DNA of 22,477 nt, from NCBI GenBank assembly GCA_964522485.1, contig CAZFUS010000038.1:1-22477 (forward strand), in the 5' to 3' direction. The first letter of the stretch is position 1, and each line of letters opens with the position of its first letter. This DNA comes from Methylohalomonas sp964522485 (GTDB taxonomy: Bacteria > Pseudomonadota > Gammaproteobacteria > Methylohalomonadales > Methylohalomonadaceae). Made by a program: the position numbers and the translations under genes. Under the pieces are notes generated by a model. It saw only the letters and a program-made list of their open reading frames with translations, was not told the origin of the DNA and searched no databases. Below are positions 13,630 to 22,237 of this stretch, one piece after another.

Positions 13630-16017
13630 ATGAGCAAAGAAATCGTCACCATTGAAGTCAACGGCCGTAGCCTTGAGGCGCACAAGGGTCAGATGCTGAT
13701 CGAGGTGACCGACACCAACGATATTTATGTACCGCGCTTCTGTTATCACAGCAAGCTGACGATCGCGGCCAACTGCCGTATGTGTCTGGTCGAAGTCGCC
13801 AGGGCTCCCAAACCGCTGCCGGCCTGCGCCACGCCGGTGTTTGACGGCATGCAGGTCAAGACGCGTTCAAGGCTCGCACTGGATGCGCAGAAGTCGGTGA
13901 TGGAATTCCTGCTCATCAACCATCCGCTCGACTGCCCGATCTGTGACCAGGGCGGCGAATGCGAACTGCAGGATCTGGCGATGGGCTATGGCCGTGATGT
14001 ATCGCGCTACAACGAAGGCAAACGCGTGGTCAAGGACAAGAACATCGGCCCGCTGGTGCAGACGGAGATGACGCGCTGCATTCATTGCACCCGCTGTGTG
14101 CGTTTCGGTCAGGAAATCGCCGGGTTGCGTGAACTGGGTGCCACCGGCCGTGGCGAACACATGGAAATCGGTACCTACGTTGAAAAGACCATGGTCTCCG
14201 AACTGTCCGGCAACGTAATCGATGTCTGTCCGGTGGGCGCGCTGACCGACAAACCGTTCCGCTACTCGGCGCGCACCTGGGAAATGGTGCAGCGGCCGTC
14301 AATCGCGCCACACGACAGCGTCGGTTCCAACCTGCATCTGCACGTCAAAGGCCAGACCGTTAAACGTGTCGTACCCGCACAGAACGAAGCGGTGAATGAA
14401 GTCTGGCTGTCAGATCGCGACCGCTACAGTTGCGAGGGACTGAACAGTCCTGAACGTCTGCAGGCGCCGCTGATGAAGCGTAACGGTGAGTGGCACGAAG
14501 TCGACTGGGAAGTGGCGCTGGAGTCGACACGCGATCGGTTGCAGGCAATTGTCGAAAAGCACGGATCGGACGCTCTCGGTGGATTGATTGCGCCCTGGTC
14601 GACACTTGAGGAACTGTATTTGTTCCAGAAGCTGCTGCGCGGTCTCGGCAGTAACAATATCGATCACCGTCTGCGTCAGGCTGATTTTCGTGATGATGAC
14701 AGTGCGCCGCTTTTCCCCTGGCTGGGGCAGTCCATTCCGGATCTGGAGAAAGTCGATACCGCATTATTGATTGGTGCGTACCCGCGCAAGGAACAACCGC
14801 TTATCAACCATCGTCTGCGCAAGGCCGCCCTGCGCGGTGGCGATGTCATGGCGGTCAACATGGCGGACTATCCATTTAATTTCGAGCTGACGGCCAGGTG
14901 CGTGATCGCGCCATCGGCCATGGTCAGCAATCTGGCCGCTATCGCCAGGGCACTGATCGGCAACAATGGTGCCGGTGCCAGCGAGGAACTGCGCCGCCTT
15001 GTAGCTGATGTCGAAGTCACTGCCGAGCAGCGACAGATCGCCGAACGGCTCAAGTCAGGCAGCAATGCCACCGTTCTGCTCGGCGTTCAGGCCATGGCTC
15101 ATCCCGAATTCTCAAGTCTGCGCGCGCTGGCCGGCGAGATTGCCACCCTGAGCGGGGCGCGTTTCGGTTATCTGGGCGAATCGGCGAATACCAGCGGTGC
15201 CTGGCTGACGGGTGTACTGCCGCACCGTGCTGCGGGTGGTGAACCCGTCACAACACCGGGGCTCGACGCCCGGGCCATGTTTGAGACAACTTTGCGCGGT
15301 TATCTGCTGTTCGGACTGGAACCCGAACGTGACTGCTGGGATAGCAGCGCCGTGGTGTCAGCGCTGCAGCAGGCCGATTGCGTTATCGCTATCAGCGCTT
15401 ACCGTAATGCAACCCTGCAGCAGCACGCCGATATCATGCTGCCGCTGGCACTGTATGCCGAGACCGCCGGCAGCTTCATTAATGCCGAAGGTTGCCGGCA
15501 GTCCTTCGACGCGGCCGTTAAACCCCCGTTACTGACACGACCCGGCTGGAAAGTGTTGCGGGTACTCGGCACATTGCTCGCCCTGCCGGGATTTGAGTAC
15601 CAGGAAATCACTGACGTGCGAAGCGAGATCGAGGGGCGGATCGATCCACTGCAGCCAGAGAATCAGTCGTGCTGGCAATTGCCCGCCCGCCTGCCTGCTG
15701 CCGACGATACAGACACACTGGAGCGGATGAGTTTCGTTCCAACCAACAGTCATGATCCACTGGTCCGTCACGCACCGGCGCTGCAGCAGACACATGATAT
15801 CGCTGATGGCTACGCACATGTGCATCCCGACACCGCCCGGCGTCTCGGCCTGGAAGCGGTGGACCGGGTACGCGTCGAGGAAGGCCAGGGCTCTGCGGAA
15901 CTGCTACTGGCTATTGACGCCAGCATTCCAATCGATGTCGTTCTGATTCATGCCACCCATCCGGACACCTTGCCACTGGGCGGCTGGTTCGGCCGGGTGC
16001 AACTGCAACGGGCCTGA
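13630..16017 (+). CDS. nuoG: NADH-quinone oxidoreductase subunit G (75-kDa type)
   Basis: Largest peripheral subunit, wiring electrons from the NADH module through three Fe-S clusters. It has 795 residues. Ligands: N1b [2Fe-2S] Cys38, Cys49, Cys52 and Cys66; N5 [4Fe-4S] His98, Cys102, Cys105 and Cys111 (HPLDCPICDQGGEC); N4 Cys150, Cys153, Cys156 and Cys200. The C-terminal two thirds is a degenerate molybdopterin-oxidoreductase domain. At its start (RPSIAPHDSVGSN, 222-234) there are no cysteines where E. coli and Thermus forms bind the off-path cluster N7, so N7 should be absent, as in alphaproteobacterial and mitochondrial forms. nuoH starts 6 bp after the stop. Confidence 0.96.
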   Translation: MSKEIVTIEVNGRSLEAHKGQMLIEVTDTNDIYVPRFCYHSKLTIAANCRMCLVEVARAPKPLPACATPVFDGMQVKTRSRLALDAQKSVMEFLLINHPLDCPICDQGGECELQDLAMGYGRDVSRYNEGKRVVKDKNIGPLVQTEMTRCIHCTRCVRFGQEIAGLRELGATGRGEHMEIGTYVEKTMVSELSGNVIDVCPVGALTDKPFRYSARTWEMVQRPSIAPHDSVGSNLHLHVKGQTVKRVVPAQNEAVNEVWLSDRDRYSCEGLNSPERLQAPLMKRNGEWHEVDWEVALESTRDRLQAIVEKHGSDALGGLIAPWSTLEELYLFQKLLRGLGSNNIDHRLRQADFRDDDSAPLFPWLGQSIPDLEKVDTALLIGAYPRKEQPLINHRLRKAALRGGDVMAVNMADYPFNFELTARCVIAPSAMVSNLAAIARALIGNNGAGASEELRRLVADVEVTAEQRQIAERLKSGSNATVLLGVQAMAHPEFSSLRALAGEIATLSGARFGYLGESANTSGAWLTGVLPHRAAGGEPVTTPGLDARAMFETTLRGYLLFGLEPERDCWDSSAVVSALQQADCVIAISAYRNATLQQHADIMLPLALYAETAGSFINAEGCRQSFDAAVKPPLLTRPGWKVLRVLGTLLALPGFEYQEITDVRSEIEGRIDPLQPENQSCWQLPARLPAADDTDTLERMSFVPTNSHDPLVRHAPALQQTHDIADGYAHVHPDTARRLGLEAVDRVRVEEGQGSAELLLAIDASIPIDVVLIHATHPDTLPLGGWFGRVQLQRA

Positions 16018-16023
16018 TGCGCG

Positions 16024-17124
16024 ATGCTGGAAGCCTATCGCCAACTCCTGAACACGGTCATCGGTAGTTTCGTGCCGGCCGCCTGGCAGGCGCAGACTGT
16101 CGAGGTTTTGCTTATTGTCACGAAAATCAGCCTGATTCTGGTGCCGTTGATGCTATGCGTGGCCTATATGGTCTATGCCGAACGCAAGGTGATCGGTTAC
16201 ATTCAGGGTCGTATCGGGCCGAATCGTGTGGGCGCTTTCGGCTATCATCTGATCGGTCTCGGTCAGCCGATTGCCGACGCACTCAAGCTGATACTGAAAG
16301 AGATCATCGTTCCCAGCGGCGCCAACAAGACGCTGTTTATTATTGCCCCCATTCTGTCGATGGCGCCGGCGGTGGCCGCCTGGGCGGTCATCCCGTTCGA
16401 TGACAACATGGTGCTGGCGGATATCAATGCCGGCCTGCTGTACGTGCTGGCGCTGACTTCACTGGCTGTCTATGGCGTCATCATCGCCGGCTGGTCGTCC
16501 AATTCAAAATACGCCTTTCTCGGTGCGATGCGTTCCGCCGCCCAGATCGTGGCTTACGAAATTTCCATGGGTTTTGCACTGGTCGGTGTGGTCGTTGCGG
16601 CCGGCAGTCTGAATATCGGCAGTATTATTCAGGCACAATCGGGCAGTCTGCTGCACTGGTACTGGTTGCCGTTGCTGCCGTTTTTCCTGGTGTACTTCAT
16701 TTCCGGCCTCGCCGAGACCAATCGCGCACCGTTTGATGTGGCCGAGGGCGAATCCGAGATTGTTGCCGGTTTTCATGTCGAATATTCCGGTATGGCGTTC
16801 TCGCTGTTCTTTCTGGCCGAATACGCCAACATGATCCTGATTTCCGTACTTACGGCTGTATTTTTCCTGGGCGGCTGGCTGTCGCCATTTCAGGGCATTC
16901 CCGGACTGGCGACGCTGTTTCAGCCGGTGCCCGGCATTGTCTGGCTGTTGCTGAAGACCGCATGTTTCCTGTTTGTGTTTTTATGGCTACGGGCGACATT
17001 CCCGCGTTACCGCTATGACCAGATCATGCGGCTGGGCTGGAAGGTGTTTATTCCAATCACTCTGCTCTGGCTGGTGGTAGTCGCCGTACTCGTGAAACTG
17101 CAATTCGCACCCTGGTTCAATTGA
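16024..17124 (+). CDS. nuoH: NADH-quinone oxidoreductase subunit H (ND1)
   Basis: Membrane subunit forming the quinone channel with NuoB and NuoD. It has 366 residues from ATG 16024, slightly longer than many homologues, with an extended N terminus. About eight to nine transmembrane helices are visible. Conserved cytoplasmic loops are ERKVIGYIQGRIGPNRVG (53-70) and, near residues 229-255, LAETNRAPFDVAEGESEIV, whose acidic residues belong to the E-channel linking quinone chemistry to proton pumping. The C-terminal WLRATFPRYRYDQIMRLGWK is also family-typical. The nuoI start lies 2 bp beyond the stop. Confidence 0.96.
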   Translation: MLEAYRQLLNTVIGSFVPAAWQAQTVEVLLIVTKISLILVPLMLCVAYMVYAERKVIGYIQGRIGPNRVGAFGYHLIGLGQPIADALKLILKEIIVPSGANKTLFIIAPILSMAPAVAAWAVIPFDDNMVLADINAGLLYVLALTSLAVYGVIIAGWSSNSKYAFLGAMRSAAQIVAYEISMGFALVGVVVAAGSLNIGSIIQAQSGSLLHWYWLPLLPFFLVYFISGLAETNRAPFDVAEGESEIVAGFHVEYSGMAFSLFFLAEYANMILISVLTAVFFLGGWLSPFQGIPGLATLFQPVPGIVWLLLKTACFLFVFLWLRATFPRYRYDQIMRLGWKVFIPITLLWLVVVAVLVKLQFAPWFN

Positions 17125-17126
17125 AG

Positions 17127-17627
17127 ATGAAACGTATGCTGGAATCAGTCAATCGCATCGGCAAAAGCCTGTTACTGCTGGAACTGTTGAAAGGTTTAAG
17201 GCTGACCGGACGCAATCTGTTCAAGCGCAAGGTCACCGTGCAGTATCCGGAAGAAAAAACACCACAATCGCCGCGCTTTCGCGGCCTGCATGCACTGCGC
17301 CGTTATCCGAACGGCGAGGAGCGCTGCATTGCCTGTCAGCTGTGCGAAGCGGTGTGTCCGGCGGTGGCTATCACAATTGAATCGGAGCAGCGCGACGACG
17401 GTACGCGCCGGACAACCCGTTACGATATCGATTTAACAAAGTGTATTTTCTGTGGTTTCTGCGAGGAATCGTGTCCGGTCGATTCGATCGTGGAGACGCG
17501 GATTTTTGAATATCACGGTGAAGAGCGCGGCGATTTGATCATGGACAAGGAACGTTTGTTGAAGATCGGGGACCTGGCAGAAAAGCAGATCGCCGAGGAT
17601 CGGGCGGCAGATGCGGCGTACAGATAA
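17127..17627 (+). CDS. nuoI: NADH-quinone oxidoreductase subunit I (clusters N6a/N6b)
   Basis: Ferredoxin-like subunit relaying electrons to N2. ATG 17127 gives 166 residues; ATG 17136 (163 residues, closer to usual length, with GAAGA eight bases upstream) is equally possible. An amphipathic N-terminal helix (about 8-30) anchors it to the membrane arm. Two 4Fe-4S motifs are complete: Cys67, 70, 73 and 77 (CIACQLCEAVCP) and Cys106, 109, 112 and 116 (CIFCGFCEESCP). SPRFRGLHALRRYPNGEERC is the family hallmark ahead of the first motif. It is followed by the second large gap of the operon. Confidence 0.95.
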   Translation: MKRMLESVNRIGKSLLLLELLKGLRLTGRNLFKRKVTVQYPEEKTPQSPRFRGLHALRRYPNGEERCIACQLCEAVCPAVAITIESEQRDDGTRRTTRYDIDLTKCIFCGFCEESCPVDSIVETRIFEYHGEERGDLIMDKERLLKIGDLAEKQIAEDRAADAAYR

Positions 17628-17640
17628 GCTGGCGGGCCAT

Positions 17641-17658
17641 GGCTTATGGACCATAGCC
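17641..17658 (+). repeat. Hairpin after nuoI
   Basis: GGCTTAT and ATAGCC pair (one bulged T) around GGACC, 13 bp after the nuoI stop. No T-run follows, so it is not a typical terminator; it could act as an mRNA-processing or stabilising stem inside the operon. Confidence 0.35.
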
Positions 17659-17691
17659 GATAACAAAGCAAGATTGCGATTAAACTTATTA

Positions 17692-17719
17692 TTAACAACT
17701 GAATTCAATTTTCTATTAG
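17692..17719 (+). promoter_or_regulatory. Possible internal promoter before nuoJ
   Basis: TTAACA (17692-17697) and TATTAG (17714-17719) are spaced by 16 bp and match the sigma-70 hexamers at five and four of six positions. The 120-bp gap is much more AT-rich than its surroundings. Initiation would fall about 22 bp before the nuoJ GTG. TTAGCT (17716-17721) and AGCTAA (17739-17744) form an inverted repeat directly upstream of that start. AT-rich DNA gives many chance matches. Confidence 0.28.
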
Positions 17720-17747
17720 CTATCCACTATAAACAATAAGCTAACCC

Positions 17748-18353
17748 GTGTTCGAACAGATTATTTTTTACGGTTTCGGAAGTCTGCTGCTGCTATCCGC
17801 GCTGATGGTCATCAGCGTGCGCAACCCCGTATATGCGGCGCTGTTTCTGGTGCTGGCATTTTTTTCCAGCGCTGCGATCTGGCTGTTGTTGCGGGCCGAG
17901 TTTCTGGCCATTGTTCTCGTGCTGGTATACGTCGGTGCGGTAATGGTTCTGTTCCTTTTCGTGATCATGATGCTGGATATCAATATGGCCAGTCTTCGCG
18001 CCGGCTTTACTCGTTATCTGCCGCTCGGTGCGATCGTCGCGCTGCTGCTGATGATTTCCATGGCGTGGGTGGTGGGTACGGATTACTTTGAACGCGCGCG
18101 TGACAGTGGCCTGCTGGATCCGGGTGCCGGTTACAGTAATACTGCAGAACTGGGCGAAGCACTGTTTATGCAGTATCTGTACCCGTTCGAAGTCGCCGGC
18201 GTCATCCTGCTGGTGGCTATCATTGCCGCCATCGGCTTGACCATGCGCCCGAAGCGAAGCACCAAGGCCCAGGATCCGGACGCCCAGGTGTCAGTACGGA
18301 GTCAGGATCGGGTGCGTCTGGTCAACATGAAGTCGGAACGCGAACAACAATAA
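17748..18353 (+). CDS. nuoJ: NADH-quinone oxidoreductase subunit J (ND6)
   Basis: Membrane-arm subunit linking the quinone chamber to the antiporter-like subunits. GTG 17748 gives 201 residues; no Shine-Dalgarno is evident. Five transmembrane helices are expected and visible (about 5-22, 27-47, 53-76, 89-110 and 143-165). The helix AIVLVLVYVGAVMVLFLFVI includes the conserved pi-bulge region around YVGAVMVLF. The charged C-terminal tail (about 168-201) is soluble. The next gene follows after 36 bp. Confidence 0.95.
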   Translation: MFEQIIFYGFGSLLLLSALMVISVRNPVYAALFLVLAFFSSAAIWLLLRAEFLAIVLVLVYVGAVMVLFLFVIMMLDINMASLRAGFTRYLPLGAIVALLLMISMAWVVGTDYFERARDSGLLDPGAGYSNTAELGEALFMQYLYPFEVAGVILLVAIIAAIGLTMRPKRSTKAQDPDAQVSVRSQDRVRLVNMKSEREQQ

Positions 18354-18389
18354 CTCTATTCATGACTATAAACTGATCTTTCCACAATC

Positions 18390-18695
18390 ATGTTGAGCCT
18401 TGCCCATTTCCTGATTCTGGCTGCCGTGCTGTTTTGTATCAGCATCGCTGGCATATTCATCAATCGCAAGAATGTACTGCTGATACTTATGTGCATCGAG
18501 CTGATGCTGCTGGCGGTCAACATGAATTTTGTCGCTTTCTCCCATTTTCTTGATGATATTGGCGGTCAGGTGTTCGTGTTCTTCATATTGACGGTTGCTG
18601 CTGCAGAATCCGCGATCGGTTTGGCGATTCTGGTTGTCCTGTTCCGCAATCGCGACACGATCAATGTTGAAGATCTGGATTCGATGAAGGGGTAG
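18390..18695 (+). CDS. nuoK: NADH-quinone oxidoreductase subunit K (ND4L)
   Basis: A small membrane subunit of the proton path. The 101 residues match the family. It has three helices, with the conserved glutamates in MCIELMLLAVNMNF (helix 2) and in the AAAESAIGLAILV segment (helix 3), both essential to proton transfer in E. coli NuoK. A G-rich stretch at its 3' end also serves as ribosome-binding site for nuoL. Confidence 0.95.
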   Translation: MLSLAHFLILAAVLFCISIAGIFINRKNVLLILMCIELMLLAVNMNFVAFSHFLDDIGGQVFVFFILTVAAAESAIGLAILVVLFRNRDTINVEDLDSMKG

Positions 18696-18698
18696 GGG

Positions 18699-20684
18699 GT
18701 GGCTGAAAGTCTGAATACGCTTTGCCTGATCGTGGTGCTTGCGCCTCTGACAGGCTCGCTGATTGCCGGTCTGCTGGGGCGTGATATCGGCCGCAGTGGG
18801 GCGCACTGGGTGACGATTATCGGCGTGGGTGTGGCTACTGTCGCTTCGCTGCTCGTCTTCAAGGTCATGGTTTTTGACCGCGCACCGGTTTTCAATGAAA
18901 CGTTGTATCAGTGGGCCAGCGTCGGGGGCATTTCATTCGAGGTCGGCTTTCTCGTGGATCGGCTCACGGCGACCATGATGGTCGTGGTGAGCTTTGTGTC
19001 CTGGATGATTCATATCTATACCATCGGTTATATGCATGACGATCCGGGGTATCAGCGCTTTTTCAGTTATATCTCGCTGTTTACTTTCGCCATGCTGATT
19101 CTGGTAATGTCGAACAATTTCCTGCAGCTGTTCTTCGGTTGGGAAGCCGTCGGTCTGGTGTCGTATCTGTTGATCGGTTTCTGGTTCAAGCGTGAGTCGG
19201 CTATCGTAGCCAGTCTCAAGGCCTTTATTGTCAACAGGGTAGGAGATTTCGGCTTTCTGCTGGGTATCGCCGGCGTGCTGTATTTCGCAGGCAGCCTTGA
19301 TTACGGTGAAGTGTTCGCGGCTGCACCTGATTTGACCGGTACAACAATCAATATCCTGGGTACCGTCGAATGGTCGGTACTTACATTTATCTGCATCTGC
19401 CTGTTCATCGGCGCTATGGGTAAATCCGCCCAGGTGCCACTGCATGTCTGGCTGCCCGATTCCATGGAAGGTCCGACGCCGATCTCGGCCCTGATTCATG
19501 CCGCCACCATGGTCACGGCCGGTATATTCATGGTGGCGCGCATGTCACCACTTTACGAATTGTCCGAGCCCGCTCTCAGCTTTGTTATGGTTATCGGTGC
19601 CGTGACCGCTCTCTCCATGGGTCTGCTGGGACTGGTGCAGCATGACATCAAGCGGGTGATCGCCTATTCAACGCTGTCGCAGCTCGGCTATATGACGGTT
19701 GCACTAGGTGCTTCGGCCTATGCCGCCGCCATCTTTCATCTGGTGACTCATGCCTTTTTCAAGGCTTTGCTGTTTCTTGCTGCCGGCTCCGTCATTATCG
19801 CTTTGCATCACGAGCAGGATATGCGCCGAATGGGCCGCCTGAACCGGTTTATGCCTTTTACCTGGCTGACCATGCTTGCCGGCGCAGTTGCGCTGATTGG
19901 TGTGCCCGGAACGTCCGGTTTCTTTTCCAAGGATGCCATTATCGAAGCAGTACATTTATCCGAAATACCAGGCGCCGGCTTCGCCTATTTCAGTGTGCTG
20001 CTGAGTGTTCTGATTACAGCCCTGTATACATTCCGTATGGTGTTTCTGGTGTTTCACGGCCGGGACAATGTTGATCAGCACACCAAGGAACATCTGTTTG
20101 AATCACCGCCGGTCGTGATTTTGCCGTTGATTATCCTGGCGATACCGTCGCTGGTGCTGGGACTGTTTCTGGTCGGACCGATGCTGTTCGGTGATTATTT
20201 CTCGGATTCGATCCATGTCGCGCCAGACCACAATGTACTGGCGGAACTGGGCGCCGATTATCACGGTATTATCGGATTTATCCTGCATGGTTTCATGGCG
20301 GCTCCTGTGTGGCTGGCTGCAGCCGGTGTATTTATTGCCTGGTATTGCTATATCAGAAATCCGGACCTGCCCGGCCGCATCGCGGACCGGTTGGGAGCGG
20401 TTTACCGCCTGCTGCTGAACAAATACGGTTTCGACGATTTCAATCAGACTGTGTTTGCCGGCGGCGCCCGTGCACTGGGCCGGCTGTGCTGGCGCATTGG
20501 CGATGTATTACTGATCGACGGACTGATTGTAAATGGTTCCGCCATGAGCGTGCGCCGGCTATCGGGCAGGCTGAGACAGGTTCAGTCCGGTTATCTCTAT
20601 CATTACGCCTTTACCATGATTATCGGCCTGCTTTTGTTGCTGGTCCTGTTTGTGCAGGGCTGGCCCGGCTGGTGGTTCCGTTGA
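18699..20684 (+). CDS. nuoL: NADH-quinone oxidoreductase subunit L (ND5)
   Basis: The most distal antiporter-like proton-pumping subunit. GTG 18699 follows AAGGGG at 18687-18692 by six bases; 661 residues. Conserved elements: FFGWEAVGLVSYLLIGFW, with key Glu149 in helix 5; MGKSAQVPLHVWLPDSMEGP, with Lys242 in helix 7, followed by TPISALIHAATMVTAG (broken helix 7); and KRVIAYSTLSQLGYM. The long C-terminal amphipathic (lateral) helix region and final transmembrane helix (about 635-655) are present, so the protein is full length. The next gene starts 22 bp on. Confidence 0.96.
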   Translation: MAESLNTLCLIVVLAPLTGSLIAGLLGRDIGRSGAHWVTIIGVGVATVASLLVFKVMVFDRAPVFNETLYQWASVGGISFEVGFLVDRLTATMMVVVSFVSWMIHIYTIGYMHDDPGYQRFFSYISLFTFAMLILVMSNNFLQLFFGWEAVGLVSYLLIGFWFKRESAIVASLKAFIVNRVGDFGFLLGIAGVLYFAGSLDYGEVFAAAPDLTGTTINILGTVEWSVLTFICICLFIGAMGKSAQVPLHVWLPDSMEGPTPISALIHAATMVTAGIFMVARMSPLYELSEPALSFVMVIGAVTALSMGLLGLVQHDIKRVIAYSTLSQLGYMTVALGASAYAAAIFHLVTHAFFKALLFLAAGSVIIALHHEQDMRRMGRLNRFMPFTWLTMLAGAVALIGVPGTSGFFSKDAIIEAVHLSEIPGAGFAYFSVLLSVLITALYTFRMVFLVFHGRDNVDQHTKEHLFESPPVVILPLIILAIPSLVLGLFLVGPMLFGDYFSDSIHVAPDHNVLAELGADYHGIIGFILHGFMAAPVWLAAAGVFIAWYCYIRNPDLPGRIADRLGAVYRLLLNKYGFDDFNQTVFAGGARALGRLCWRIGDVLLIDGLIVNGSAMSVRRLSGRLRQVQSGYLYHYAFTMIIGLLLLLVLFVQGWPGWWFR

Positions 20685-20706
20685 GGTCCGGCCGATAAAT
20701 CTGGTT

Positions 20707-22236
20707 ATGATGACATTCACCAACCTGCCACTGCTGAGCTTGCTCATCTGGACGCCGATACTGGGCGGTGTCTGGGTGCTGATCGCCGGCGCGCGGCAGC
20801 AGCAGGTTGTGCGTCATCTGGCCCTGAGCATCAGCGTATTGGTTTTTCTGCTGTCGATATTGCTGTATCTGGGATTCCGGACCGATACGGCCAGTATGCA
20901 GTTTGTCGAACACAGCCGCTGGATCGAGAGCTTCAATATCAATTATTACCTGGGTACAGATGGTATTTCACTGCCTCTGATCCTGCTGACTGCCTTCACA
21001 ACCATACTGGTAATACTCGGCGGCTGGGAGGTGATTGAACGGCGTCTGTCACAGTACATGGCCGCCTTCCTGATCCTCGAAGGCCTGATGATCGGTGTGT
21101 TCTCGTCGCTGGACGCGATTCTGTTCTACGTATTCTGGGAAGCGATGCTCATACCGATGTTTCTGATCATCGGTATCTGGGGTGGACCGCGGCGCGTCTA
21201 TGCCACCATAAAGTTTTTTCTGTACACCTTTTTCGGTTCGGTGTTCATGCTGGTCGCGTTTCTGTATCTGTACAGTCAGACCGGCACTTTTGCGATCCCT
21301 GCGTTTTACGAACTGGCGCTGCCGCTGTCAGTACAGCAGTTGATATTTGTCGCTTTCCTGCTGGCGTTTGCGGTGAAGATACCCATGTGGCCGGTGCATA
21401 CGTGGCTGCCGGATGCGCACGTCGAGGCTCCCACCGGCGGCTCGGTCATCCTCGCGGCAATCCTGCTGAAGATGGGCGGCTATGGTTTCCTGCGTTTCAG
21501 TCTGCCGATTACTCCCGATGCCAGCATGGCGCTGGACGGCCTCATGGTTGCACTGTCGCTGATAGCTATCGTCTATATCGGTTTCGTGGCTCTGGTGCAG
21601 CAGGATATGAAAAAGCTCGTTGCCTATTCATCCATCGCCCATATGGGTTTCGTGACGCTGGGCTTTTTCATGGTCTTCAATATCGTGGCTGCAGGAGATT
21701 CAGAAGCTGGTGCGATCATGGCACTGGGTGGTGGCATGATGCAGATGATTTCACACGGTTTCATATCCGGCGCCTTGTTCCTGTGTGTCGGTGTTATGTA
21801 CGATCGGCTGCACAGTCGCGAGATCGGTGATTATGGCGGTGTCGTCAATACCATGCCGCAGTTCGCCGCTTTCATGATGCTGTTCGCAATGGCGAATACC
21901 GGTTTGCCAGGCACCTCCGGCTTTGTCGGCGAATTCATGGTAATACTGGCGACTTTCCAGGCCAGCTTCTGGGTGGCACTGGTAGCGGCAACCACGTTGA
22001 TACTCGGCGCTGCCTATACCCTGTGGATGTACAAACGGGTGATTTTTGGTGACATCGCCAATAGCAACGTTGCCGGGCTGACAGACATCAGTCCGCGGGA
22101 AAAACTGATCCTCGGCCTGGTGGCGGTGCCGGTACTGGTATTCGGACTCTGGCCGCAGCCGGTTTTTGAAGTCATGAACCCCACACTCGAACATCTGCTG
22201 GAGCTCGCGCTGCGCAGCAAGCTGGGGGCTGGCTGA
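20707..22236 (+). CDS. nuoM: NADH-quinone oxidoreductase subunit M (ND4)
   Basis: An antiporter-like proton-pumping subunit between NuoN and NuoL. Of the two adjacent ATGs (20707 and 20710), the first is used (509 residues); the frame stays open into nuoL, but that part is not coding. Key residues: Glu145 in FWEAMLIPMFLIIGIWGG and Lys224 in KIPMWPVHTWLPDAHVEAPT, then the broken-helix segment GGSVILAAILLKMGGYG. QDMKKLVAYSSIAHMG is family-typical. About 14 transmembrane helices are expected, and the hydropathy by eye agrees. nuoN begins one base after the stop. Confidence 0.96.
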   Translation: MMTFTNLPLLSLLIWTPILGGVWVLIAGARQQQVVRHLALSISVLVFLLSILLYLGFRTDTASMQFVEHSRWIESFNINYYLGTDGISLPLILLTAFTTILVILGGWEVIERRLSQYMAAFLILEGLMIGVFSSLDAILFYVFWEAMLIPMFLIIGIWGGPRRVYATIKFFLYTFFGSVFMLVAFLYLYSQTGTFAIPAFYELALPLSVQQLIFVAFLLAFAVKIPMWPVHTWLPDAHVEAPTGGSVILAAILLKMGGYGFLRFSLPITPDASMALDGLMVALSLIAIVYIGFVALVQQDMKKLVAYSSIAHMGFVTLGFFMVFNIVAAGDSEAGAIMALGGGMMQMISHGFISGALFLCVGVMYDRLHSREIGDYGGVVNTMPQFAAFMMLFAMANTGLPGTSGFVGEFMVILATFQASFWVALVAATTLILGAAYTLWMYKRVIFGDIANSNVAGLTDISPREKLILGLVAVPVLVFGLWPQPVFEVMNPTLEHLLELALRSKLGAG

Positions 22237-22237
22237 C

